DNA of 64,000 nucleotides from Candidatus Phycosocius bacilliformis (GTDB lineage: Bacteria > Pseudomonadota > Alphaproteobacteria > Caulobacterales > Aquidulcibacteraceae), in contig NZ_BFBR01000001.1 of NCBI RefSeq assembly GCF_003112735.1, positions 124,001-188,000 on the forward strand, written 5' to 3'. Position 1 is the stretch's first letter. Each line of letters starts with the position of its first letter. Position numbers and translations under genes: made by a program. Positions 30,501-37,934 of this stretch are shown one piece after another. The notes beneath the pieces are model-generated. The model saw nothing but the letters and a program-made list of their open reading frames with translations, was not told the origin of the DNA and searched no databases.

Positions 30501-31339
30501 TCATTGACCAGATTGATGCTCTGCTCGGGGGCTTGCAGCGCTTGCTGGCTTAAGGCCTCAAGCTGGGCGACCCGCGAGGACAATTGGCCAACATCACCGG
30601 AGGGCTTAACATCACTGTCTGATTCAAGGCCAGTCAACCGTGCCGACAGGTCAATCATCGCATCGGCAAAGCGGTGATTGGTTTCTTGGGCCAGTGCTTC
30701 GGTGGTTGCCAAACGCTCAGCCACCTCGCCAAGGCCAGCCTCCATCCGGGCCAGACCTTCTTGCGTGGTTCGCTCGACATCTCCAACACGGGTTTCGGTT
30801 TGATAAACCTGGGTCGACAAGCGACCCAGCGCGACCTCTAATGACTTGAAAGCTGCAAGCGATTCATGGCTTGGATCATGGGCTTCCATGCGCCGGACCC
30901 GCTCGCCCAGCACAGCCTGGGTGTCACGCAAGGCTGCAAGCTGGGATTCAACCCGCGCCAACGCCGTCTCCCCACTGCGGCGTTTACGGGAACCAACCTC
31001 GCCGGAGCTGGCCATCACAGCAGCTTCGTCGCCCCTGCCTGACTCATTCTGCGAAGCAGCCAGTTCGATGCCACCGGCTTCCAAGCGACGACTCAGCTGT
31101 TCCAAGGCAGCCGTCAGGCGACTGGCTTCCTGGCCAAAGTCCGTCGCAACATCGGTTCCGCCCGAGGTGAGAGGTGACTTGCCGCTGCGCGGTGCGACGT
31201 CGTCGGTTTCGGCAATCAGTCGGTTCAACAATTCGCCCAGCGTCAAGCCCTCGCGACGGGCAAGGTCCTTTGCCGCCTCGCGGGTGCGAGGCTCAACGCC
31301 TTTGACACTCCATGGCGACTGTCCGCCCATACGAATCAC
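27509..31339 (-). CDS. podJ: PodJ-like polar localization protein with SEL1 repeats
   Basis: 1276 residues. N-terminus SPWSVKGVEPRTREAAKDLARREGLTLGELLNRLI is the PodJ-type start. Residues about 100-570 are coiled coil with repeated LEALSQ/LSARL heptads. An acidic linker follows (about 600-720), then a Lys/Ala-rich stretch, one membrane span near 815-837 (VGMIAVVALAATGGLAVV), an Ala/Pro-rich periplasmic part to about 1090, and three to four SEL1 repeats (AMHNLGVYYAQGDGVPQNMARAAESF). Caulobacter PodJ recruits polarity, pilus and holdfast factors. No peptidoglycan-binding domain is seen at the C-terminus here, unlike the Caulobacter protein. Confidence 0.85.
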   Translation of the reverse strand: MIRMGGQSPWSVKGVEPRTREAAKDLARREGLTLGELLNRLIAETDDVAPRSGKSPLTSGGTDVATDFGQEASRLTAALEQLSRRLEAGGIELAASQNESGRGDEAAVMASSGEVGSRKRRSGETALARVESQLAALRDTQAVLGERVRRMEAHDPSHESLAAFKSLEVALGRLSTQVYQTETRVGDVERTTQEGLARMEAGLGEVAERLATTEALAQETNHRFADAMIDLSARLTGLESDSDVKPSGDVGQLSSRVAQLEALSQQALQAPEQSINLVNERVNQIEGFAHENASRMVDALVELSARLTQIEGAGSTGDTLSTVHALESRLADMAARLGDLDARIEATRSDIQGHVAQSLEAGVESRMTEMAQALATRLDATEKRHHEVFERVNQKIAQASEALETRLAAVEARDTQADQGGSMAMQLELARVTRAVDERLSAIERHDASVMDQAGQHIQRLAQNFGERLDASERQSAENIATISKQMQELADRLSAKQDAALQSISARLDGSNGVTRVMLEETVGQVRAEIQSVEARQQAITLPLQRDIAALSERLEQAEQLPRASQAQIVPNPHQPIDIEPPTTGRPRGLAGDGFVVEDGFGFDADLDPLAKPGFEDPFFTESPTSRAASQPATPTRRTGFGTPFPDSDEGDGFTDFADLHADVPDPLADHARMFDEGMADMPLDPTQPSGLDEDEDFSVLEHDWDEPNGQGMGATPDYLLAARRAANQAAAAREAALTKKKPGLMQRAGAGKDKKSAQAKAKPGGKSPAQSDPAGKASPKASGKAAGKAAAKGSAKAAGDGKGKLGLSFKPPQLTPVGMIAVVALAATGGLAVVNQMRSAGDASEKPAALKQAAAPLPAEALPAAVPPPADPSAIAGAVPGAADAPTPPNAVAPVSPAAPAATPVAATPPAAPAPSAPAPAATAAAAAPQAKANFAAPPAQAPKAQVPPTAGPQAPSKAVAPAAVARPELTPRQQEAARIMAVAAAEARQARSRADATRARIRPATFRAARSDASPPRPVARAQVATPSRASVPVASAARPNAVPTPRVASIATAGPSAVTSAAAAPVRVPVVSAPTPIASGPSAPAAASAAAAPAAATGLYEQAMARSQAGDTAGSVALLRRAADAGDTRAMNRLATKYENGDGVPKDLAQARALTERAAARGSRQAMHNLGVYYAQGDGVPQNMARAAESFRRAAQRGVTDSQFNLGAMAEQGLGGPKSDIQAYYWFSIAARGGDPDAAAKVREIGARLTPEQRAQQDQLVAQFRVEPGTPD

Positions 31340-31494
31340 ACTTCCGCCAGCTTCTGCGGCCCCAAATGAATTTTCCGAAGAAATTCAGCAACCAGCTCTG
31401 TTCTTTTACTGCTTCGCAGATTTTGAACAGTCCAAATTGTGGCAACTGCCCTCTTCATACTGCTGGACTTGCGGGTGTTATGGTAAATGACAGG

Positions 31495-31509
31495 TTAAAG
31501 TGCATTAAC
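31495..31509 (-). promoter_or_regulatory. CtrA-like site upstream of podJ
   Basis: TTAA-N6-TTAAC (31495-31498 and 31505-31509), about 155 bp upstream of podJ. The CtrA consensus in Caulobacterales is TTAA-N7-TTAA(C), so the spacing is one short. podJ expression is cell-cycle controlled in Caulobacter, which makes the position plausible; binding is inferred. Confidence 0.35.
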
Positions 31510-31624
31510 GGCTCATGGCTTTTTAGCTGCTTGTTCAAATGCTTCATCAGGGCAAGGCAGTGGTTCCAGGTCAAATCCAAGTCAAAAGGTCTGAGGACGG
31601 ATCAAAAAATACAGTGTCACCAAA

Positions 31625-31657
31625 ATGAAAGGCCCCGCCGAATGGATCGGCGGGGCC
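31625..31657 (-). terminator. Intrinsic terminator of the ferritin-like gene
   Basis: Perfect 11-bp stem GGCCCCGCCGA (31631-31641) / TCGGCGGGGCC (31647-31657) with a 5-nt loop; on the minus strand it is followed by TTTCATTTTGG. Located 25 bp after the stop of the minus-strand gene at 31682. Confidence 0.85.
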
Positions 31658-31681
31658 CAGCACAACATCAATAGTTGCAGA

Positions 31682-32818
31682 TTATTCAGCGGCAATCTTG
31701 ACTTGCTTCAAGGCGTTCGCCCCGTCACCAAAATTGACCGTTTGCAGGAAGCGGATGCCATCTTCAGCAATGTCATCACCCACCATATGTTCGCCTTCGG
31801 CCTCAAACTCGGCAAAGTCGACATACATGGCATAGAAGGCTTTGGTGCGGTCAGTGATGATGTTGGCGTTCCACAAAGTCTTCACAAGCACGCGGAAGAT
31901 ATTGGTGGCTTCCTTCATGCGCTCACGGCGTTCAGCGTCGGTCGCCATTTCCTGGAATTGCACCATGACGATATCGGGATCGAGCCCGAACTGGTCATAA
32001 ATGGCGCGCATTTGGTGCGGTGCCACAAGGTTGAACAAGAGGGTCTGGAAGCAATGGGCGGCCCAGTCTTCCACAATGGCATGCTCAGCCGCATCCAGTT
32101 TCGGAATGGTGCGATCAGCCCAGATTTTGCCGAACTTATGATGGAAGGCCTCATCGGTCATCACAAGCTGGGTCAGCTTGCGGGCCAACGGATCGGACCA
32201 TTCCTTATAGATCATGGCAAAGGCACCCATTGCTAGGCCTTCGATCAGCATCTGCATGCCGACGATTTTTTTGTAAACTTCTGGGGCGTGCACAATATCG
32301 ACCAACAGGGTCTTGAGAACTTCCCCGCATGGCAGCGGGCTGCCCCAGCGTGCTTTAATATAAGCGGCAAAAGCCGCAACATGGCGGGCTTCTTCACGGG
32401 CTTGGTTGGCGGCATATTCCTGCGCCCCAGCGTCGCGCAACACATGGCATAGCGAAGCAGACAGGTTCAGCGCGCCCTGCTCGCCATGCAAAATGGCTGA
32501 CAATTGCCACCGCGCCATTTCATTTTTGAAGCGGATCAGCTCTTTAGGCTTATCCTTGAAGAATTCCTGGACATAAGGGGTCTCAAGTGCGGGAACCATA
32601 TGGTCAGGCAACAGGGCCTGATTTTCCATGTCGAAGGGCTCATCAAAGTCGATATAGCGCTTATCGGTTGGGTCCCAGAAATGGTCATGTGTGGCCGAGA
32701 TAATCTTGTCAAACGCGGTCGAGCGACCCGTATGGCGGTCAATCTCCAGCATGGCGGCAAAATCGGTTGGCGCCACCGCGTCATACAAGGCGTCTTTGGT
32801 GATGTGCGACGATGTCAT
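31682..32818 (-). CDS. Ferritin-like diiron protein (ribonucleotide-reductase R2-like fold)
   Basis: 378 residues. Carries the two-helix-pair carboxylate pattern of diiron oxidases: Glu in LHGEQGALN, E-x-x-H in AREEARHVAAF, Glu in MLIEGLAMGAF and E-x-x-H in TDEAFHHKFG. This fold includes R2, fatty-aldehyde deformylating oxygenase and N-oxygenases. Which reaction applies cannot be read. It forms its own unit with a terminator; a 200-bp gap separates it from the transporter gene upstream. Similar proteins occur in Caulobacterales and sphingomonads. Confidence 0.8.
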   Translation of the reverse strand: MTSSHITKDALYDAVAPTDFAAMLEIDRHTGRSTAFDKIISATHDHFWDPTDKRYIDFDEPFDMENQALLPDHMVPALETPYVQEFFKDKPKELIRFKNEMARWQLSAILHGEQGALNLSASLCHVLRDAGAQEYAANQAREEARHVAAFAAYIKARWGSPLPCGEVLKTLLVDIVHAPEVYKKIVGMQMLIEGLAMGAFAMIYKEWSDPLARKLTQLVMTDEAFHHKFGKIWADRTIPKLDAAEHAIVEDWAAHCFQTLLFNLVAPHQMRAIYDQFGLDPDIVMVQFQEMATDAERRERMKEATNIFRVLVKTLWNANIITDRTKAFYAMYVDFAEFEAEGEHMVGDDIAEDGIRFLQTVNFGDGANALKQVKIAAE

Positions 32819-33018
32819 ATCTCAAACTCTCCCACTTGTTCTTTTCGGGGACATTCTCGGGGTCTTTGGCGTCCCAATCGGGTCCTTGAGCACAGATCAG
32901 CCTCTTGCGGGCTGGATCAATGACTAACATGCCACAAATTTCCAAAGGATCAATTGAAAAATGACGGCTGCGTCAGCTTCTTTGCTGTCGCAGCCATCAA
33001 ACCTGTGTGATGGCCGCT

Positions 33019-34692
33019 CTATAAATCATGTATCGAGCGGTCTTTGGTTTCTGGCAAGAAGATCAAGGACACCACCACACTGATTGAAGTGATGATGACC
33101 GGATACCAGAGGCCTGAATACATATTGCCCGTGGTCGCCACGATGGCCACAGCGGTGGCCGGCATAAAGCCCCCGAAGAAGCCAGTGCCGACATGATAAG
33201 GAACTGATAGAGCGGTATAGCGAATGCGGGTCGGGAACATTTCCACCAAACCCGCTGCCAGCGGGCCGTACAGGGCGGTTGCGGCCACCACAAACACCAT
33301 CAGATAGGCCAATACCGCCAGATGGTTGATCTTGGCTGGGTCTGCCTTATCGGGATAGCCTGCGGCTTTGAGCGCCGCCTTCAATTTGGCCCCGAACGCA
33401 TCCTTGGCTGCTTTTTGGGCTTTGGCATCAAGGGCCGAAATATCCACGCTATCGAGAACCATCGTGCCGACTTTGACTTGGGCGGTGCTGCCTGTCGGGG
33501 CGATCTCATTGTCGTAAGAAATGCCCGAATTGGTCAGATAGCTCTTGGCCACATCGCAGGACGACGAGAAAGCATCGCGGCCGTCAGGCGTCTTGCCAAC
33601 GGGATTGAACTGAACCGAACAGGTTGCAGGATCGGCGCGCACCACAATCGGGGTCGTGGTTTGGGCGGCAACCAGATCAGGATTGGCAGCCTTCGCCAAT
33701 TGGTGGAAGGCGGGAAAGAAACTTACCACCGCCAGAAGCATCCCCGCCATCATGACGGGCTTGCGGCCGAGCTTGTCCGATAACCAGCCGAAAAACACGT
33801 ACAGCACAGCCGAGAAAGTGGTGATGATCAAGAGCCAGATATTGATGGTCTGAGGATCGACTTTGAGCTGGCGCTCCAAAAAGACCTGCACATAGAAGAA
33901 GCCAGTATACCACACCACGCCTTGGGCCATCATCAGGCCGAACAAGGCCAATAGGATCAATTTCAGATTGGACCATTTCCCAAAAGCGTCCGACAAAGGG
34001 GCTTTGGAAGCAGAACCTTCTTCCTTGATCGCCTTGAACATCGGGCTTTCTTCCAATTGCAGGCGGATCCACAGCGCAATCGCCAACAAGAAGACCGACA
34101 AAAGAAACGGCAAGCGCCAGCCCCAAGCTTGGAAGGCTTCTTCGCCTAAGAGGACGCGGGTCAGGAACACCACCATCAAGGCCAACAACAGCCCGCCGGC
34201 GGCCGACGTTTGCACCCATGAGGTATTCCAACCACGTTTATGCGGTTGGGAATGTTCGGCCACATAGATCACGGCCCCACCATATTCGCCGCCCAGCGCA
34301 AAGCCTTGGGCAATGCGAAGGCCGACGAGGAGAATGGGGGCCCAAATGCCAATCTGCTCATAGTCGGGCAAAAGGCCTACAGCGAATGTGGACGCCCCCA
34401 TCATCACGATGGTCACGAGGAAGGCACCCTTTCGACCCTTGGTATCGCCGATGGCACCAAACACCACCGCGCCCAATGGGCGGGCAGCAAAGCCCACACC
34501 AAAAGTCAACAGGGCAAAAATGAACTGAGCCGCCGGGGGCGAACCGGCAAAGAAGTGCTGGCCCATGACCGAGGCCAGCAGGCCGAAGATGAAGAAATCA
34601 TACCATTCAAAAACCGTTCCAGCAGCCGACGCCGCCACAACGGTCTTGAGCTTTTGTGGTTCGCCATTGGGCACATCTGCAGCGTGAGTCAC
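33019..34692 (-). CDS. MFS transporter, metabolite:H+ symporter (MHS) family, with large loop insertion
   Basis: 557 residues from GTG 34692, which has AGGGGG just upstream; in-frame GTG 34743 is an alternative. Start LKTVVAASAAGTVFEWYDFFIFG and GGEYGGAVIYVAEHS are MHS-family signatures (KgtP, ProP, ShiA relatives). Between helices about 10 and 11 there is an insertion of some 130 residues (from LAKAANPDL to AKINHLAVL) with two cysteines (ATCSVQFN, SSCDVAKS), probably a folded outer domain. Substrate likely a carboxylate or small metabolite; unknown. Confidence 0.88.
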   Translation of the reverse strand: MTHAADVPNGEPQKLKTVVAASAAGTVFEWYDFFIFGLLASVMGQHFFAGSPPAAQFIFALLTFGVGFAARPLGAVVFGAIGDTKGRKGAFLVTIVMMGASTFAVGLLPDYEQIGIWAPILLVGLRIAQGFALGGEYGGAVIYVAEHSQPHKRGWNTSWVQTSAAGGLLLALMVVFLTRVLLGEEAFQAWGWRLPFLLSVFLLAIALWIRLQLEESPMFKAIKEEGSASKAPLSDAFGKWSNLKLILLALFGLMMAQGVVWYTGFFYVQVFLERQLKVDPQTINIWLLIITTFSAVLYVFFGWLSDKLGRKPVMMAGMLLAVVSFFPAFHQLAKAANPDLVAAQTTTPIVVRADPATCSVQFNPVGKTPDGRDAFSSSCDVAKSYLTNSGISYDNEIAPTGSTAQVKVGTMVLDSVDISALDAKAQKAAKDAFGAKLKAALKAAGYPDKADPAKINHLAVLAYLMVFVVAATALYGPLAAGLVEMFPTRIRYTALSVPYHVGTGFFGGFMPATAVAIVATTGNMYSGLWYPVIITSISVVVSLIFLPETKDRSIHDL

Positions 34693-34817
34693 GATTTCCC
34701 CCTGATCATGGTTCAACACGCGTTCTTGAACCCTGTTAGCCACCCGATCAAGTCACATACCCGCATCACCTGCACGACCCGGAGTTTTCAACCGCATGCG
34801 GAGGAGGGCGACCGGCT

Positions 34818-35510
34818 TCAGTCCGGTGCCCGCCCAAGGCGCCGGGCCTCCTGGATGCGACCGCGCACCAGCCAATTGTCGACATCCTTGGGAGCCAGCC
34901 TCAAGGCCTGAGCGATGTCGAGCTCTGCAGCGTCATAGGATTTTTGCTGCAGCAAGGTTTCAGCGCGCAGCCGCAAAGCCAGAACATCAAGTGGGCGAAC
35001 CGATAAGCAAGCGGTCAAATCGGTCTGGGCTTCGGCCCATTTGCTTTGGCCTGCTTTGGCGCGTGCCCGATCCAGCAACAGATCGGGCTCGCCCGGCTTC
35101 AATTTCAGTGCGGCATCCAACGCCTTTTGAGCCGCGGCATATTCTTCAATCATCATCCAAGCATTGGCAGCGCGCGACAGGATCATAGCGCGGCTTTCTT
35201 CATCCCCGGCATCCGGGGCAGAGGCCAAGGCTGTCAAACGCTCAGCCCCGCCGCCAATGTCACCCCCTTCAATGCGCGCAATGGCGATACATTGCTCAGC
35301 ATAGATTGCCCCACCCTGGCTTCGCCAGACAAAGCCGTCCTCAAGGGCCTCTTCGGGCTTGGTCTCTGCCTTGGCAACACACGCCGCCAAACGGGTTGCG
35401 TCACGGGGATCGGTTGCAGCATGGGCTTGCGTGGCAAGGACAAAGGTCGTTAGGGCGAATGGTAGGATGGCCAAGACGGCGGGCTGGGATATCGGCTTAT
35501 GGGTCGTCAT
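34818..35510 (-). CDS. Secreted TPR-repeat protein
   Basis: 230 residues from ATG 35510. Signal peptide MTTHKPISQPAVLAILPFALTTFVLATQAHA. Three or four tetratricopeptide helices pairs follow (EYAAAQKALDAALKLKPGEPDLL; KWAEAQTDLTACLSVRPLDV; SYDAAELDIAQALRLAPKD), plus a Cys pair near the N-terminus (AACVAKAE, AEQCIAIA). A periplasmic scaffold role is likely. The start is divergent from the SDR gene, 52 bp away. Confidence 0.85.
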   Translation of the reverse strand: MTTHKPISQPAVLAILPFALTTFVLATQAHAATDPRDATRLAACVAKAETKPEEALEDGFVWRSQGGAIYAEQCIAIARIEGGDIGGGAERLTALASAPDAGDEESRAMILSRAANAWMMIEEYAAAQKALDAALKLKPGEPDLLLDRARAKAGQSKWAEAQTDLTACLSVRPLDVLALRLRAETLLQQKSYDAAELDIAQALRLAPKDVDNWLVRGRIQEARRLGRAPD

Positions 35511-35562
35511 GAGATAGGTTCTGATCGGGCTAAACGGCAAAACTGAGGCAAGGAAGCAGTTG

Positions 35563-36426
35563 ATGCGGGTTCTCATACTGGGATGCGGCTTTGTCGGTAC
35601 CGCATTGGGAAAAGTCATGATAGCACAAGGTGCCCAGGTTGTGGGTACATGCCGCAGCCAAAGCGGGGCAGATGGGCTTGCCGCACAGGGTATTGAGCCG
35701 CTCCTGTTTGATGGCACGCCCGACCCGAAACTGTCCGAAGCTGCCGATTCTGCGAGCCATGTGCTGGCCAGCATCCCTCCCGGCCCAAGCGGGGATCCCG
35801 CATTGGCAGCCCTCCCCAGCGATTGGCTTGGCGATAAAACCCGATGGATTGGCTATTTGTCGACCACAGGCGTTTATGGGGATCGTGCTGGGGGCTGGGC
35901 CTATGAGGATGACGCCCCCACGCCTCTCAGTGTCGAAGCCACTCGGCGGGCCGCCGCCGAAGCGGCTTGGCAGAGCCTGCCCCAACCTGCCCATGTTTTT
36001 CGCCTACCGGGCATTTACGGGCCAGGAAGATCCGCACTTGAGCAAGTGCTGGCTGGAACCGCCCGTCGGATCGACAAGCCTGGCCAAGTGTTTTCGCGCG
36101 CCCATCGGGAAGATATTGTCGCTGCACTTCTGGCCAGTTTCGCGCGGCCCAATCCCGGCCGCATTTATAACATTTGTGATGACCACCCATGTCCTTCTGG
36201 CGATGTCATTGTGGAGGCCTGTCGTCTTTTGGGTCGCGCGCCCCCGCCTCTGATCCCCTTTGACCAAGCCGGTCTGTCGGACATGGCGCGGCGCTTTTAT
36301 AGCGAATGCAAACGGGTCTCCAATGCGCGCGCCAAAGCCGAATTGGGTTGGACCCCGGCTTTTCCGACCTATGTGGAGGGTCTGGCCGATTGCTGGGCTC
36401 GGCTGGAGCCGAAGCCATCTGACTGA
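35563..36426 (+). CDS. SDR-family NAD(P)-dependent epimerase/dehydratase-like protein (YeeZ type)
   Basis: 287 residues. Rossmann start MRVLILGCGFVGTALGKVM (G-x-G-x-x-G variant); STTGVYGDRAGGW; FRLPGIYGPGRS; a C-terminal GLADCWARL. The pattern resembles YeeZ, an atypical short-chain dehydrogenase of unknown substrate that lacks the standard YxxxK. TTG 35560 directly upstream of ATG 35563 is possible too. Confidence 0.85.
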   Translation: MRVLILGCGFVGTALGKVMIAQGAQVVGTCRSQSGADGLAAQGIEPLLFDGTPDPKLSEAADSASHVLASIPPGPSGDPALAALPSDWLGDKTRWIGYLSTTGVYGDRAGGWAYEDDAPTPLSVEATRRAAAEAAWQSLPQPAHVFRLPGIYGPGRSALEQVLAGTARRIDKPGQVFSRAHREDIVAALLASFARPNPGRIYNICDDHPCPSGDVIVEACRLLGRAPPPLIPFDQAGLSDMARRFYSECKRVSNARAKAELGWTPAFPTYVEGLADCWARLEPKPSD

Positions 36427-36432
36427 AGAGGA

Positions 36433-37179
36433 TCAGGCACGAATTCGACGCTCAATCCAGGTCAGAACCGCATGCAAGGCCAGCCCCATTAAGGCCAGCA
36501 GGAAGAGGGCTGCAAACATGGTGGCCGTCTCAAGCCGATTACCGGCTTCCACCAGACGCCAGGACAGCCCCCCGGTTGCCCCGGTCCCGGCGACAAATTC
36601 TGCCACCACCACACCAACCAGCGACAAGCCCGCAGCCGTCTTTACCCCCGCCAGCAGGAAGGGGGCCGCTGTGGGCAGCTCCAGCCGGATGAAGCGCTGC
36701 AGGCTGGACGCCCGGTGCAGGCGGAACACGCGGTCCAAACCCGGATCGACTGCTTTGAGGCCTGCTAAAGCCGAGGTCAGCACCGGAAATACCGCAACAA
36801 TGACGGCAAGGATCAAGATGGCGCGGCGGGGGTTTTCAATCCCGCTCCAAATAATGACCAAAGGGGCAATCGCAACGATGGGGGTTGCTTGCAACACCAA
36901 TGCATAAGGACCAAGCCCCCGCTCTAGCCAGGGAATGCGGGCAAATATCAAGGCAACCAAAGTGCCGATCATGATTGAGAGGGCCAAAGCCGTCATCGCC
37001 AGCCCCAGCGTGACCCCGGCAGCGGGCAGCAGAATCCCGCCACGTGCCAGCAATGCCTCGGCCACCGCACTGGGTGGCGGCAACACCACCGACGGCACCT
37101 GCAAGAGCCGGGTTAGACCCTCCCACACAAGCAAGATCACAAGACCTGCCGCAACCGGGGCAAGATCGAGGCGCTTCAT
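36433..37179 (-). CDS. ABC transporter permease (TauC/SsuC/ThiX type)
   Basis: 248 residues with about six membrane helices and an EAA-type loop (VVVAEFVAGTGATGGLSWRLVEAG). Partner of the ATPase and binding protein encoded just upstream on the same strand; its start overlaps the ATPase stop by 4 nt (ATGA). Substrate class by family: sulfonates, nitrate or thiamine precursors. Confidence 0.92.
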   Translation of the reverse strand: MKRLDLAPVAAGLVILLVWEGLTRLLQVPSVVLPPPSAVAEALLARGGILLPAAGVTLGLAMTALALSIMIGTLVALIFARIPWLERGLGPYALVLQATPIVAIAPLVIIWSGIENPRRAILILAVIVAVFPVLTSALAGLKAVDPGLDRVFRLHRASSLQRFIRLELPTAAPFLLAGVKTAAGLSLVGVVVAEFVAGTGATGGLSWRLVEAGNRLETATMFAALFLLALMGLALHAVLTWIERRIRA

Positions 37180-37934
37180 ACAGGCCCCCTGTGATCACTT
37201 AACACGCGGCGGGCCGCCGCAGCGGCCTGGGCGAAATCCGGTGAGGTGAGGAAATCACGATCACGGGCTATTGCCGGGACTGCAATCTCGGCCATGATCC
37301 GACCCGGACGGGGCGAGAGCACCAAAATACGGTCGGCCAAATACACGGCTTCATCGACAGAATGGGTCACAAACAAGACAGCCAGATCTTGGGTCTCCTT
37401 GGCCTTCAACACAAGGTCATCAAGAGCCCGGCGACCCAATTCATCGATCGCGGCAAAGGGCTCGTCCAGCAAAAGGGCTGCTGGATCATTGATCAGCGCG
37501 CGCGCCAGCGCCACGCGCATGCGCATCCCGCCTGACAAGGTGCGCGGATAGGCTTTGGCAAAATCGTCAAGCCCCACACGCGCCAATGCGGCCTCCGCCC
37601 GGCGCATCTGCTCAGCCCGATCGATCCCAGCCAGCGCCAAGGGCAGGGCCACATTGTCGCCCGCTGTGGCCCAATTCATCAAATTGGGTTCCTGAAATAC
37701 CATGCCAGGCACGGGTGCCCCCTCCGACATGGCCGCCTCGACCGAACCACTGGCCACATTCTGCAACCCAGCCAAAGCCGCCAATAGCGTGCTCTTGCCG
37801 CAGCCTGATGGCCCGAGCAGCACCACGCACTCCCCCGCCCGGACCGTCAGATCAATCGGGCCCAGAGCATCAAGGGCTCCAAAGCGCACGCAGGCCTGGC
37901 TTGCCGCCAGCCTTATGGGACGATCAGCCTTCAT
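37176..37934 (-). CDS. ABC transporter ATP-binding protein (TauB/SsuB/ThiZ type)
   Basis: 252 residues. Walker A LLGPSGCGKSTLLAALAG, signature LSGGMRMRVALARALINDP, Walker B LLLDEPFAAIDELGRRAL, switch His in FVTHSVDEAVYLADRI, all typical of this importer class. Start ATG 37934 overlaps the binding-protein stop by one base (TGATG). Confidence 0.95.
   Translation of the reverse strand: MKADRPIRLAASQACVRFGALDALGPIDLTVRAGECVVLLGPSGCGKSTLLAALAGLQNVASGSVEAAMSEGAPVPGMVFQEPNLMNWATAGDNVALPLALAGIDRAEQMRRAEAALARVGLDDFAKAYPRTLSGGMRMRVALARALINDPAALLLDEPFAAIDELGRRALDDLVLKAKETQDLAVLFVTHSVDEAVYLADRILVLSPRPGRIMAEIAVPAIARDRDFLTSPDFAQAAAAARRVLSDHRGPV

Larger units (their letters stand above)
31340..31681. other. 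Intergenic region upstream of podJ
   Basis: About 340 bp between podJ (start 31339) and the end of the ferritin-like gene, both on the minus strand. It holds a terminator (31625-31657) and a CtrA-like paired TTAA site (31495-31509). The rest is AT-richer than the genes and without coding signs. Confidence 0.5.

Noticed and set aside
34818-35774. Longer version of the TPR gene starting at 35774
   Set aside because: The extra 88 codons are antisense to the SDR gene, while a clear signal peptide begins at ATG 35510.
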